This document shows positions 41,970 to 50,643 of a stretch of DNA of 64,000 nucleotides, piece by piece. The number at the start of each line of letters is the position of its first letter. Positions within the stretch are counted from its first letter, which is position 1. The translations under genes were made by a program, and so were the position numbers. This DNA is from Stackebrandtia albiflava (GTDB lineage: Bacteria; Actinomycetota; Actinomycetes; Mycobacteriales; Micromonosporaceae): NCBI RefSeq assembly GCF_007994225.1, contig NZ_VLLL01000010.1:62001-126000 (forward strand). The letters run 5' to 3'. The notes under the pieces are model-generated. The model saw only the letters and a program-made list of their open reading frames with translations, was not told where the DNA came from and made no database searches.

Positions 41970-43583
41970 GTGCGCGATGAACAGGAGTGCGAACGTCTGC
42001 TGATCGAGCGGGTGGCCGCGACGGGGGCGCACCTCGTGCATGCCATCGCCCGTCCCGGCTCCGTCGCCGTGCGGAGTTACGACGAGAACGGCCGCGGCAT
42101 GGGGAGCCCACGGATCTTCGGTCTGGTGCGGGCCATGCGGGAAGCGTCGTCGGACGGGCGGCGCCATCTCGTCGTGGAGATACGACGTCGCGCGGACGGT
42201 TACACGGTCAGTCGTTCGACGGAGCTGGAGTCGCTGTCCCCCGTGCGACTGGTGCTCGACCCGGACTACCGGTATCCCGGCCATCCGCTCCCCGGAATGC
42301 CTCGGCCGGCGGGCATCGACGTGACCGACCGTCCCACGGATCCGGTCGTGCTCGCCGAGACCACGGCCCTGGTCGAGGAATTCGTCGCGCTGTACACCTC
42401 GATAAAGGGCCGCGCCCCCGACTTCGGTCGCGGCAGGACCGAGCGGGAGATCGTGGCCGCCGAGACCGAACTGGGTTTCCGGCTGCCGGAAGAGGTGCGG
42501 GCACTGTACCGGGTCGTGGAGTGCGATCCGGAGGAGTACGGGCTGCTGGGAGCGCAACGGCTGCTGCCGTTGACCGCTGTCGTGGAGTGGTACCACGAGG
42601 GCGGTCCGGGCGTGGCTGTGGGCGAGGATGGGATGTTCCCCACCTGCGCGGTCGTGTTCGAGGCCTCTCCGGCGGGCCACGTGCGCCGGTTGTCGCGCAG
42701 CGACTGGTGGGTGACGATCACGAGTGACCCGGGCTGTAACTACGGGGCGATCGACCTCGACCCCGGCCCGCGGGGCCGCCGGGGGCAGTTGTTCGAGTTC
42801 GGTCGTGACTTCCACGGACCGGTCGGCTACATCGCGGAATCGGTGACGGTGGTGTTGCGGCAGGTCGTCGAGGCACTGCGCACCGGTGCGTACGAGGACC
42901 CGGACAGCGAGGATCCGTACCTGGAATTCGACGACGGCCTCGGCCGGTCGGCGGAGACCGATCATCACAGGTCGGTACGGATGGGGGGACGGGGAGTCGA
43001 TGACGTGGTCGCGGACCTCGTCGACCCCTCGGAGGTACAGGCGGTCTATCTCAACGACGGGGACGTGATCGGACTGGGCGGACTGGCCCCGCTACCCCTT
43101 CTGCGGGAGATCTCCGTCAACCGGGCGAACCATGTCACGACGACACTGTCGCACGACCAACCGGTGGAGGCGTTGAGCATCGACGCGCGCACTGTGGACC
43201 TGGAAGGGCTCGCGGGACATCCGACGCTGTGGAGCCTGAAGTTGACGGGTGTGGAAGAGGCGGTGAGTGTCGAATCGCTCGCGGCCGTACCGCAGCTGGC
43301 GGAGTTGGACCTCTCCGGAGTCGAGGTTCGTGACGTCGAGAGGCTCGGTGAGCCGATGTTCTCCGGGTTGCGGGTGCTGACGCTCTCGGCCGAACAGTGG
43401 GGCAGGCTTCGCGAGGTGAACGGCGTGCCCACCGGTCTGGCGGCCGCGAGCATGACGGGAGTGAACGCCCTGGACGACGCCGTGGCCTGGGCCGGTGGGC
43501 TTCGGGGCCGCGCCGGTGGAGGTGTGGGGCCACGGCACGGGGTGGGACACGACGGGGATGATGTGCCCGGTGGTCCCCTCTGA
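41970..43583 (+). CDS. SUKH (SMI1/KNR4) domain protein with repeat-like C terminus
   Basis: The 537-aa protein starts at GTG 41970 with AAGGAG 6 bases upstream; a start further up at 41904 is possible. The N-terminal 120 residues are unassigned. A SUKH domain covers about 150-300 (TEREIVAAETELGFRLPEEVRALYRVVEC, GLLGAQRLLPLTAVVEWYHEG, YGAIDLDPGPRGRRGQLFEFGRDF). The last 200 residues carry LRR-like units (LEGLAGHPTLWSLKLTGVEEAV, LAAVPQLAELDLSGVEVRDV). The domain is known as immunity protein to polymorphic toxins; the fused repeats suggest a target-recognition arm. Confidence 0.78.
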   Translation: MRDEQECERLLIERVAATGAHLVHAIARPGSVAVRSYDENGRGMGSPRIFGLVRAMREASSDGRRHLVVEIRRRADGYTVSRSTELESLSPVRLVLDPDYRYPGHPLPGMPRPAGIDVTDRPTDPVVLAETTALVEEFVALYTSIKGRAPDFGRGRTEREIVAAETELGFRLPEEVRALYRVVECDPEEYGLLGAQRLLPLTAVVEWYHEGGPGVAVGEDGMFPTCAVVFEASPAGHVRRLSRSDWWVTITSDPGCNYGAIDLDPGPRGRRGQLFEFGRDFHGPVGYIAESVTVVLRQVVEALRTGAYEDPDSEDPYLEFDDGLGRSAETDHHRSVRMGGRGVDDVVADLVDPSEVQAVYLNDGDVIGLGGLAPLPLLREISVNRANHVTTTLSHDQPVEALSIDARTVDLEGLAGHPTLWSLKLTGVEEAVSVESLAAVPQLAELDLSGVEVRDVERLGEPMFSGLRVLTLSAEQWGRLREVNGVPTGLAAASMTGVNALDDAVAWAGGLRGRAGGGVGPRHGVGHDGDDVPGGPL

Positions 43584-43595
43584 ACGGTAGGAGCC

Positions 43596-44225
43596 GTGGT
43601 GAATCCCCTGCTGCGTGAACTGTCCGATGTGCTGTGTCCCGGGATGCGGATTCCCGACGAGATCCGGCGGCTCTACGACTGGATCCATGCCAACGGCGCC
43701 GTGAACGACTCGTGGGGACTGCTCACCGGTACCCTCGACGCCGAGTCGGACGTGTCGCCCGCCTGTGGCATCGAGTTCCGCGCCGAGGGCTGCGTGGACC
43801 TGGAGCACTGGTTCGGCACCGCCGATCCGGCGGTGATCCGGCGGGTGTGCGTGTTCGCGGCGACCGGTGGTGACGGTTCGCGGGCGGCGTTCTGGCTCGA
43901 CGACGAGGGGCGGCAACGGATCGTCCACATGGGTTCGGGTTCGGGCTCGACCACGGTGTGCCTGTTGGGTGAGACACCGCTGGACTTCCTTCGCCTGCTG
44001 GCGGTCGGTTACCAGGAACTGTGCTGGTCCGGGGCCTGGTCGGCTCCGGCGCTCGACTACGACGACGAACCGGTCGGCACCGACACCGCGTACCGGCGGT
44101 GGCTGGAGGCGGAGTTCGGGGTGACCGTCCCGCAGACGGGTCTGGAGGTCGCCACTCCGGTGGAGATGGCGGACACCGACCCGCGGGACCCGTTCGCCCG
44201 GTGGCTCCTGACGGTCGAGGGATGA
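43596..44225 (+). CDS. SMI1/KNR4-like immunity protein
   Basis: The 209-aa protein starts at GTG 43596 after TAGGAG. It has MRIPDEIRRLYDWIHANGAVNDSWGLLTG, GGDGSRAAFWLDDEGRQRIVHMGSGSGSTTVCLLGETPLDFLRLLAVGYQELCW, and a final EAEFGVTVPQTGLEVATPVEMADTDPRDPFARWLL. This is the usual layout of actinomycete SUKH-like proteins. The 12-bp spacing to the previous gene and the ATGA overlap with the next gene indicate an operon. Confidence 0.72.
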   Translation: MVNPLLRELSDVLCPGMRIPDEIRRLYDWIHANGAVNDSWGLLTGTLDAESDVSPACGIEFRAEGCVDLEHWFGTADPAVIRRVCVFAATGGDGSRAAFWLDDEGRQRIVHMGSGSGSTTVCLLGETPLDFLRLLAVGYQELCWSGAWSAPALDYDDEPVGTDTAYRRWLEAEFGVTVPQTGLEVATPVEMADTDPRDPFARWLLTVEG

Positions 44226-44943
44226 CGGTGAACGTCTCGCCCGACGGTCCCGGCACCGACTCCCGGTCGGCGGGGTCGCGGGAGGACGTGGGCATGCGGT
44301 ATGTGCGGATCGCGCCGATCGTGGAGGACGGCTGGTTCAAGGGCTACTTCATGGATGCCGAGGGGTATCTCGCGGCGTTGCCGGGTTTCGCGGCGGCGTT
44401 GCCGCCGGGTGCGCGGGAGTACGCCGAGGACCCGGCACACTACTACTTCTTCGGTGATCGCTGTGTCAGAGGCTGTCTTTGGTCCTCGTTCGTAGCGAGC
44501 GGCGGTCCGGTCGAGTGCATTCGCAAGGCGGAGGAGGTCCTGCGTACCGGTGTTGTACGCAGGATCCTCCGACAACGCCGCGAGGCGCCGACCGGTCGTC
44601 GCGCAGTAGAACAGCAGGATCGAAGACAGCCTCTCAGGACCTGACGCTGGAATCGGCGCATACGACGCAGCGGGACGGGGCGGTGTCGCTGACGTTGCGG
44701 TTCGCGCCGAACCGGTTCAAGCATTCCGAGCCCTTGACCATCCGTTATACGGGGGTCGTGGAGTACACGGCGGCGGCGTACGGCACCGAGTGGTGGGGGA
44801 GTCGTCGACCGGGGCCGGTGCAACTGGACGAGGTGTTGCCGCATGAAGCCGGTTGCCGCCACGACATCGCGCTGATCGGTGGCCGGGTCCGGGTCGTCGC
44901 CGCGGACCTGCGTGCCGAGTGGGGTGGGGCCGCGCGGGGTTGA
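44222..44943 (+). pseudogene. Immunity-like gene split by a small repeat element
   Basis: From ATG 44222 the frame encodes MTVNVSPDGPGT through YYFFGDRCV (82 codons to 44467), then enters the element at 44468-44634. After it the frame continues with QDLTLESAHTTQRDG... to a TGA at 44941-44943 (102 codons). Taking out 44468-44634 exactly joins the two parts into one 184-aa frame. As it stands, the first frame reads through the element and stops at 44642-44644, so the C-terminal half is lost. The product family is not recognised. Confidence 0.75.
44468..44634 (+). repeat. MITE-like inverted-repeat element, copy 1
   Basis: The 167-bp element is bounded by AGAGGCTGTCTTTGGTCCT and AGGATCGAAGACAGCCTCT, which form a 19-bp imperfect terminal inverted repeat (17 of 19 matching). 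An internal hairpin GTCCTGCGTAC ... GTACGCAGGAT is present. There is no coding capacity of transposase size. A second, diverged copy in opposite orientation is at 55791-55962. The flanking bases give no clear target duplication in the frame-restoring model; a TCAG direct repeat would be the alternative. Confidence 0.8.
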
Positions 44944-45037
44944 CGTGCCGGGCGTGCACGGTTCCGGGCGGCGGATCGATGCGTCGCCCGTGCATCCCGC
45001 GGTCACGATCGGAGTCCACATGTGGAGGGAGACGAGA

Positions 45038-45778
45038 GTGAAGCGGACGATCGGTGCGGTAGTCGCCGCCGCCGTCATGGCGGTGTCGGCGGGTTGTGAC
45101 GGGCTCGGCCCGTTGGGATCCGATGCCGGGGCGCCGGAGGAGGCACCGAAGACGCACATCGTTCTCATGAGCCGGGACGGGTGTGAACTCCTGGAGGACA
45201 TCACGCCCGTGCAGGAGTACCTGGGAGTGACGGCGATCCGGGGTGACGGCCTGATGAGCAGCGACTACGCGGCTCAGGAGACGCCGTCGTGCCAGGGCAT
45301 GTTCGACCTGGCCGCCTGGAACGACTCCGACAGGCACCGGGGCGACGCGACGGTGTCGGTGTCCGTGACGACCCGGTACACCGCCGAGGAGGTGGCGGGG
45401 GAGTACCGGTCGATGATCGACCAGTTGACGCAGGGGCCGTCGCCCATCGAGTTGGAGGGCGCCCAGGAGGGTGAGGTCGCCGGTGAATGGGACGAGAGCT
45501 ACTTCATCGCGGGCGAGCTGTCGGACAGCTACCACGTCTACCTCTTCGCACGGTACGACCACTGGGTGCTGCGGGTGAACCTCGACGTGTCACCCGATCC
45601 GGGGGTCGCCGAGTACGAGCGCGACCCGGAACGTTACCCCGACAGCAGTGCCGAGCAGATGGCGGCGTATCCGTTCACGATGCCGGAACTGTTGGAGTGG
45701 GCCACGACCGAGTACGCGCCACAGACGCAACAGTCGATACTGGACCTGTTCGCCATGTCGGAGAAGGCCTCGGGTTGA
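45038..45778 (+). CDS. Probable lipoprotein
   Basis: The 246-aa protein starts at GTG 45038 with GGAGG 9 bases upstream. The signal VKRTIGAVVAAAVMAVSAGC ends in a lipobox-type SAGC (Cys20). The mature part is acidic, with CELL, CQGM and a YFIAGELSDSYHVYLFARYDHWVLRVNLDV beta region, resembling DUF3558-like actinomycete lipoproteins. It is exported to the outer face of the membrane. Function unknown. Confidence 0.75.
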   Translation: MKRTIGAVVAAAVMAVSAGCDGLGPLGSDAGAPEEAPKTHIVLMSRDGCELLEDITPVQEYLGVTAIRGDGLMSSDYAAQETPSCQGMFDLAAWNDSDRHRGDATVSVSVTTRYTAEEVAGEYRSMIDQLTQGPSPIELEGAQEGEVAGEWDESYFIAGELSDSYHVYLFARYDHWVLRVNLDVSPDPGVAEYERDPERYPDSSAEQMAAYPFTMPELLEWATTEYAPQTQQSILDLFAMSEKASG

Positions 45779-45819
45779 CCCCTGTCGGAGTTCTCCATTT
45801 CACACTGAGAGGTTGTCGA

Positions 45820-46551
45820 ATGACCGACTGGTCTTCGCTGGGTCACGCCTACGGTTCCGCCGAGGACATCCCGGAGAAGTTGGAGCGGCTTCGCGCCGCT
45901 CCGACGAGCGCACTGTGGACGGACCTGTGGTCGGCGTTGTGCCATCAGGGGACGGTGTACTCCGCGAGTTACGCCGCACTCGACTGGTTGACCGACACCG
46001 CCCGGTCGTCCGATCCGGAACAGGCGAAATCCGCGCTCGCCCTGGCCGGGGCGATCCTGGGAAGCGACGACCGCCCCGACGGCATCGAACAGATCCGGGC
46101 ACGGTACGCGCCGCAGATCGGTGTCATGTCGGACATCACCAGGCGCCACCTGTCCACCGAGACGGCGTACCTCGAATTCGTGAACCTGTTGGAGACGATG
46201 CTGGAACTGGAGGGCGCCGAGGGCTGGCCCTCCCGGCTCCTGTGGGGGATCCGCTCGGAGGAGTACGAGATCGACTGCACCTCCTGCGACGAGTGCCTGC
46301 ACATCATCCTGGGTGCGAAGGGCTACACGTATTCCACGGAACGCGACGGGCCGGACGGGGAACCCCGGCAGCGACCGCTGTACCCCGCCTCGCCCGCCGA
46401 CCTGACCGGTACCCGGCGGCGGATCCATGAGCTGGCGGTCTCACACGGGCAACCGAAGCTGGCCGAGATGCTCACCTACGCGTTCGGTGAGGCCGAGTGC
46501 GCCGACTGCGGGACCCGGATCGCCATAGCCGACGAGCTCGGTGTGGAATGA
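45820..46551 (+). CDS. Paralogous putative immunity protein, copy A
   Basis: The 243-aa protein begins MTDWSSLGHAYGSAEDIPEKLERLRAAPTSALWTDLWSALCHQGTVYSASYAALDWL. The helical N-terminal 130 residues are followed by a cysteine-bearing domain (DCTSCDECLHIILGAKGY) and a final CADCGTRIAIADEL. The CxxC pairs suggest a zinc site. It is 50 bp from a paralogue of the same length, a recent tandem duplication. SUKH-free immunity proteins of this helical form are known in actinomycete arrays. Confidence 0.7.
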   Translation: MTDWSSLGHAYGSAEDIPEKLERLRAAPTSALWTDLWSALCHQGTVYSASYAALDWLTDTARSSDPEQAKSALALAGAILGSDDRPDGIEQIRARYAPQIGVMSDITRRHLSTETAYLEFVNLLETMLELEGAEGWPSRLLWGIRSEEYEIDCTSCDECLHIILGAKGYTYSTERDGPDGEPRQRPLYPASPADLTGTRRRIHELAVSHGQPKLAEMLTYAFGEAECADCGTRIAIADELGVE

Positions 46552-46600
46552 CACCGGTGGCTCCGTCCCGTGCCGCCGGCCGAGAACGCGGGGTGGTCAC

Positions 46601-47332
46601 ATGATCGACTGGTCCTCACTGGGGCACGCGTACGGTTCCGCCGAGGACGTTCCGGCCCGGTTGGCGCGTCTGGAGTCCGCGCCGACGGATGAACTGTGGG
46701 ACGACCTGTGGTCGGCGTTGTGCCATCAGGGGACGGTGTACTCGGCGAGTTACGCCGCCCTCCACTGGCTCACCGGGATCGCCGGGGCGCCGGACCGGCG
46801 GCAGGCCGTGTACGCCCTGGCCCTGGCCGGGGCGATCCTCGGCAGTGTCGACCGGCCCGTCGACGCCGGGGACGTTCGTTCCCGGTATGCCGGGCAGATC
46901 GAGATCCTCCGGGCGACCGCGAGCCGGTACATGCACGACGCGGAGTCCGACGGCGAGTACGTCGACCTGTTGGAGACGCTGCTGGTGTGCGAGGGGGCAG
47001 TCGGGTGGCCGGAGTCGCTGTGCCGGGGTCTGCAGACGGAGGAGTACGAGCTGGACTGTCCCGGTTGCGGAACGTGGATGTTCGTCGCCCTGGGGCGGCG
47101 GGGGACGTTCACGACGGTGGAGGACTACGCCCTTCGCGACGACGTGGACTCGCGGCCGTTGATCCCCGCGTCACCCGACGCGTTGACAGGCGTCGGCCTG
47201 CGGCTGTACCGGCTGGCGGTCCGGGACGAACGGTTGCGGCTGGCCGACATGCTGCTGCGGGCGTTCGGTGAGGCGCACTGCCCCGAATGCGACACCCGGT
47301 TCACCGTCTCGGACCTGCTGATGGCGGGTTGA
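46601..47332 (+). CDS. Paralogous putative immunity protein, copy B
   Basis: The 243-aa protein has the same length and layout as the copy at 45820 (MIDWSSLGHAYGSAEDVPARLARLESAPTDELWDDLWSALCHQGTVYSASYAALHWL). The CxxC pairs are retained (CPGCGTWMF, CPECDTRFT), while the region between them differs. Divergence between the copies is mostly in the C-terminal half, as expected if they face different partners. A strong bidirectional terminator follows. Confidence 0.7.
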   Translation: MIDWSSLGHAYGSAEDVPARLARLESAPTDELWDDLWSALCHQGTVYSASYAALHWLTGIAGAPDRRQAVYALALAGAILGSVDRPVDAGDVRSRYAGQIEILRATASRYMHDAESDGEYVDLLETLLVCEGAVGWPESLCRGLQTEEYELDCPGCGTWMFVALGRRGTFTTVEDYALRDDVDSRPLIPASPDALTGVGLRLYRLAVRDERLRLADMLLRAFGEAHCPECDTRFTVSDLLMAG

Positions 47333-47333
47333 G

Positions 47334-47370
47334 GGCCGGCGCGGCGTTCGCTCGCGCCGGCCTCCGTTTT
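47334..47370 (+). terminator. Intrinsic terminator between convergent genes
   Basis: GGCCGGCGCG (47334-47343) pairs with CGCGCCGGCC (47353-47362) around a 9-base loop and is followed by TCCGTTTT. It lies two bases after the stop of the plus-strand array and eight bases before the end of the minus-strand MocR gene. Confidence 0.8.
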
Positions 47371-48719
47371 CAGGCGCCGCCGGCGAGCCGCGGGTCGCAG
47401 GCGGCGGCGATCTCGTCGGCCAGTTCCTCCAGCCCGGTGCCCCGGGCGGCGGCGTTGACGCTGATGCGCTGTTCCCAGCGTGCGCCGGGCCGGAAGAAGG
47501 AGCCCGGGTGTACCACGATGCCGCGCGTGCTGAGCCGGGTGCAGACCGAGTGCTCGTCCGGCACGCGCAGCCAGATCAGCGGCGGGGACGCCTCCTCCAC
47601 CTCGTGTCCCCTGCGGCGCAGTGCCTCGGCGAAGGTGCGGTAACGACGGTGGATCTCGGTGTCCCACGCCCGCAACGCCGCCAGGGTGTCGGGGTCGGTC
47701 AGCAGGTACGCCTGGGCGAGCTGCATGATCCGTGAGACGTACCGGGAGGAGTAGGACAGCCGGTTCCACAGGACGTCGGTGAGCCGGGAGTTGCCGCCGA
47801 CCACGGCCTGTCGCATGTCGGCGCCGAAGGCGAAGTTGAACGAACGGGTGTGGAGCACCTGTTCGGGCAGTCGGGAACCGAGTGACGAGGAGCCGCCGCC
47901 GAGCGGCCAGGTCTGGTCCATCTCCAGGACCGGGATGGTCCCGTTCAGTACCTCGGCGGCCTCGGCCATCCACTCCTGGGTGACCGATCGTCCGTTGGGC
48001 AGTGAGCGGTTTGGCTGGTACACGAAGGCCGCCGGTTTGCCGATGAGTGCGCGACGCAGGTCCTTCAACGAGGGGCCGGCCTCCTCCCAGGGAATGGGGA
48101 CCGGGGTCGCGCTGAGGGATTCGAGGATGTCGAAGACCCGGGCGATCGTCGGCACCGCGACCGCGACGCGGTCGCCGGGTCGTACCAGCGCGGCCAGGGA
48201 CATCTCCAACGCGTCGATGGCGCCGTGGGTGGCCAGGAACGACTCGGTGTGGAACGGCCAGTCGGGGGAGACGGCGTCCCGCAGTTCGGGGGTGATCTGT
48301 TGGGCGAACTGGTTGCCCACGTCCGGGTGGCGTACGGCGTAGTCGAACGCGCGGCTCAGGTCGATCGGCGGCATGTCGCCACACCACAGGTTGCCGAGGT
48401 CCACCGGCATGGTGATGGATGCGCGGATCATCGATTCGTAGCGTTTGGCGTGGGGTGGTGTCGGTTGGCCGATGACGGTGGTCCCGCCGCGGCGTTTGCT
48501 CTCGACGAGGCCCTGGGCCTGCAGCTCGCGCCATGCCTGGCCCACGGCGGATCTGCTCATGCCGAGGGAGTCGGAGACGGCGCGGATGGTGGGCAGTCGC
48601 GCGTGTGGGGGGATGCCGCCGGTGCTGATGAGGTCCGCGACCGCCCGGGTGAGGGCTGCGGCGGTACGCAGGGTGACCGCTCGCGTGATCGTGGTGAGGA
48701 GCGCGGCTTCTGTCTCCAT
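47370..48719 (-). CDS. MocR/PdxR-type GntR-aminotransferase regulator without PLP lysine
   Basis: The 449-aa protein has a GntR wHTH (residues 1-80; LPTIRAVSDSLGMSRSAVGQAWRELQAQGLVESKRRGGTTV) and a fold-type I aminotransferase-like domain (about 110-440). PLP-site landmarks are partly kept (QPNRSLPNG, EMDQTWPLGGG, RISVNAAA). At the position of the Schiff-base lysine, where relatives have SFSK or TFSK, the sequence reads SFNFAFGADMRQAVVGG, so Lys is Phe. It should not bind PLP covalently. It is divergent from the peptide-type ABC operon and probably regulates it from the palindrome at 48748. Confidence 0.88.
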   Translation of the reverse strand: METEAALLTTITRAVTLRTAAALTRAVADLISTGGIPPHARLPTIRAVSDSLGMSRSAVGQAWRELQAQGLVESKRRGGTTVIGQPTPPHAKRYESMIRASITMPVDLGNLWCGDMPPIDLSRAFDYAVRHPDVGNQFAQQITPELRDAVSPDWPFHTESFLATHGAIDALEMSLAALVRPGDRVAVAVPTIARVFDILESLSATPVPIPWEEAGPSLKDLRRALIGKPAAFVYQPNRSLPNGRSVTQEWMAEAAEVLNGTIPVLEMDQTWPLGGGSSSLGSRLPEQVLHTRSFNFAFGADMRQAVVGGNSRLTDVLWNRLSYSSRYVSRIMQLAQAYLLTDPDTLAALRAWDTEIHRRYRTFAEALRRRGHEVEEASPPLIWLRVPDEHSVCTRLSTRGIVVHPGSFFRPGARWEQRISVNAAARGTGLEELADEIAAACDPRLAGGA

Positions 48720-48747
48720 GCGGTCGGTGACGCCTTTCTGATGTGAA

Positions 48748-48763
48748 TATGTCCATGGACATA
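48748..48763 (+). promoter_or_regulatory. Palindrome TATGTCCATGGACATA between MocR gene and ABC operon
   Basis: A perfect 16-bp palindrome lies 28 bases upstream of the MocR start and 100 bases upstream of the first ABC-operon start. A second pair of sites, CTATAAGG and CTAGCTATAG (about 48768-48796), follows. The spacing is suited to an autoregulated GntR/MocR operator. Confidence 0.7.
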
Positions 48764-48863
48764 AGAACTATAAGGCAGGGTTAAGTCTAGCTATAGTCAC
48801 AACCACCGCGGGATGTGACGTCGGTGTCGCACCTACTGATTCGCTTTTCTCCCGGAGGAAACC

Positions 48864-50561
48864 ATGACGCGGATTCGTCGTCTCTCCTATATCGCCATGG
48901 CCGCCGCATTGTCCTTCACCGCGGCGGCGTGCACCTCCCAAGGCCCGTCCAACGACGCCCAGAACCAGACCGAGACTCAGGACGTGGTCGCCGGCGGCGA
49001 GATCACCATCGCCGCCACCAGCCCCATCACCGACTGGAACCCGATCTCGGCCAACGGCGACACCACGGGCCAGCGTCAACAACAGTGGCCGTTGTACCCG
49101 CACCCGTTCCTTACCCTTCCCGACACCAGCGTCGTGATCAACGAAGCCCTGTTGGAGAAGGCCGACGTCGTCGAGACCGACCCGATGACCGTGGAATACG
49201 TGCTCCAGGACGGCGTGCAGTGGTCGGACGGCACGCCGATCGGCGTGGACGACTTCGTCTACACCCAGGCCGTCCAGGACCCGTCCAAGTGCGCCGAATG
49301 CCTCGCCGCCTTCACCGAGGGATACAGCGACATCACCTCCATCGAGGCGAGCGAGGACGGCAAGACCATCACCATGGTCTACTCCGAGCCGTTCTCGGAA
49401 TGGCGCGCGTTGTTCAACTACATCCTCCCGGCGCACGTCGCCGAGGGATACGGCGACCTGGCCACCAGCTTCAACGAGGGCTTCTCGAAGAACGTGCCGG
49501 AGTTCTCCGGCGGGCCCTACATCATCCAGGACTACACCGACGGCATCTCCATGACGATGGTCCCGAACCCGAACTGGTACGGGGAGGGTCCCAACCTGGA
49601 GACCATCACCACCCGGTACATCACCGGACAGGGTGAACAGCTCACCGCCCTCCAGAGCGGAGAGGTGCAGCTGGTCTACGCCACGCCCACCGTCGACACG
49701 ATGGACCAGGCGCGGCAGCTGCCGAACATGACCATCAACACCGGCTCCACGCTCACCTACTACCACCTGGGCATGAAGACCACCGGTGACGTCATGAGCG
49801 ATCCCGCCCTGCGCAGTGCCATCGCCACCGCCCTCGACCTGGGTGACATGCGGGAACGCACCATCGGCCAGTTCGCCCCCGACGTCCCGCAGATGAAGAG
49901 CTCGGTCTACGTCCCCGGTCAGCAGATCGGCGGCCAGGAGGCGTACCGGGACAACATGACCGACCTGGGCATCGGCGCTGGCGACGTCGAGGGCGCCATC
50001 GGGATCCTGGAGGACGCCGGCTACACCATCACCGACGAGCAGTTGATCCAGCCCGACGGCACCCCGCTGCGCGACCTGAGCTTCCTGACTCTCGGCACCG
50101 ACGTGCTGCGGATGGAGGTCGCCCAGATCGCCCAGCAGCAGCTCCTGGCACTGGGCATCACGATCAACATCGACGCCGCCGACGGCGCCCGGTACAGCCC
50201 CGCGCTGCGGGAGGGCGACTTCGACCTCATGGCCACCGGGACCGCGCTCGACCTCGGTCCGCTGTCCATGCAGCAGTGGTACGGAACCGACGCGCCGCGC
50301 TCCTTCGGCTACTCCAACCCCGAGGCCGACGCGCTGCTGGAGGCCGCCGCCTCCGAACTCGACCCCGCCGCGCAGATCGAGCTGATGAACGAACTCGACC
50401 GGGTGCTGCTCGGTGACGGCGTGGTCCTGCCGCTGTTCGGCACCCCGATGATGGCGGTCTACCCGAACACCTACGGGAACATCTTCATCAACCCGAGCAA
50501 GTACGGAACCACCATGAACGTCGAGGAGTGGGGCCTGCTGGCGGAGCCCGGCACGTCCTGA
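48864..50561 (+). CDS. Family 5 solute-binding lipoprotein (peptide/nickel-type)
   Basis: The 565-aa protein starts at ATG after GGAGGAAACC. The signal IAMAAALSFTAAAC gives a lipidated Cys near residue 23. The mature part is an OppA/DppA-like receptor (GGEITIAATSPITDWNPI, MTVEYVLQDGVQWSDGTPIGVDDFVYT, ALRSAIATALDLGDMRERTIG, SPALREGDFDLMATGT). It is the only member of the operon's four receptors with a signal peptide, so it should be the extracytoplasmic one. Confidence 0.93.
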   Translation: MTRIRRLSYIAMAAALSFTAAACTSQGPSNDAQNQTETQDVVAGGEITIAATSPITDWNPISANGDTTGQRQQQWPLYPHPFLTLPDTSVVINEALLEKADVVETDPMTVEYVLQDGVQWSDGTPIGVDDFVYTQAVQDPSKCAECLAAFTEGYSDITSIEASEDGKTITMVYSEPFSEWRALFNYILPAHVAEGYGDLATSFNEGFSKNVPEFSGGPYIIQDYTDGISMTMVPNPNWYGEGPNLETITTRYITGQGEQLTALQSGEVQLVYATPTVDTMDQARQLPNMTINTGSTLTYYHLGMKTTGDVMSDPALRSAIATALDLGDMRERTIGQFAPDVPQMKSSVYVPGQQIGGQEAYRDNMTDLGIGAGDVEGAIGILEDAGYTITDEQLIQPDGTPLRDLSFLTLGTDVLRMEVAQIAQQQLLALGITINIDAADGARYSPALREGDFDLMATGTALDLGPLSMQQWYGTDAPRSFGYSNPEADALLEAAASELDPAAQIELMNELDRVLLGDGVVLPLFGTPMMAVYPNTYGNIFINPSKYGTTMNVEEWGLLAEPGTS

Positions 50562-50643
50562 CGTCCCCGGCCCGGCGGCCCCCGACTCGCCGCCGGGCCG
50601 GTCCATCCCCTTCGAATCCGCTTCTTCCAAGGCGAGGATCCCC

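Noticed and set aside
44466-44637. TCAG as target duplication of the repeat element.
   Set aside because: Removing the element with one TCAG leaves the gene out of frame, while removal of 44468-44634 restores it; the duplication is therefore not proven.
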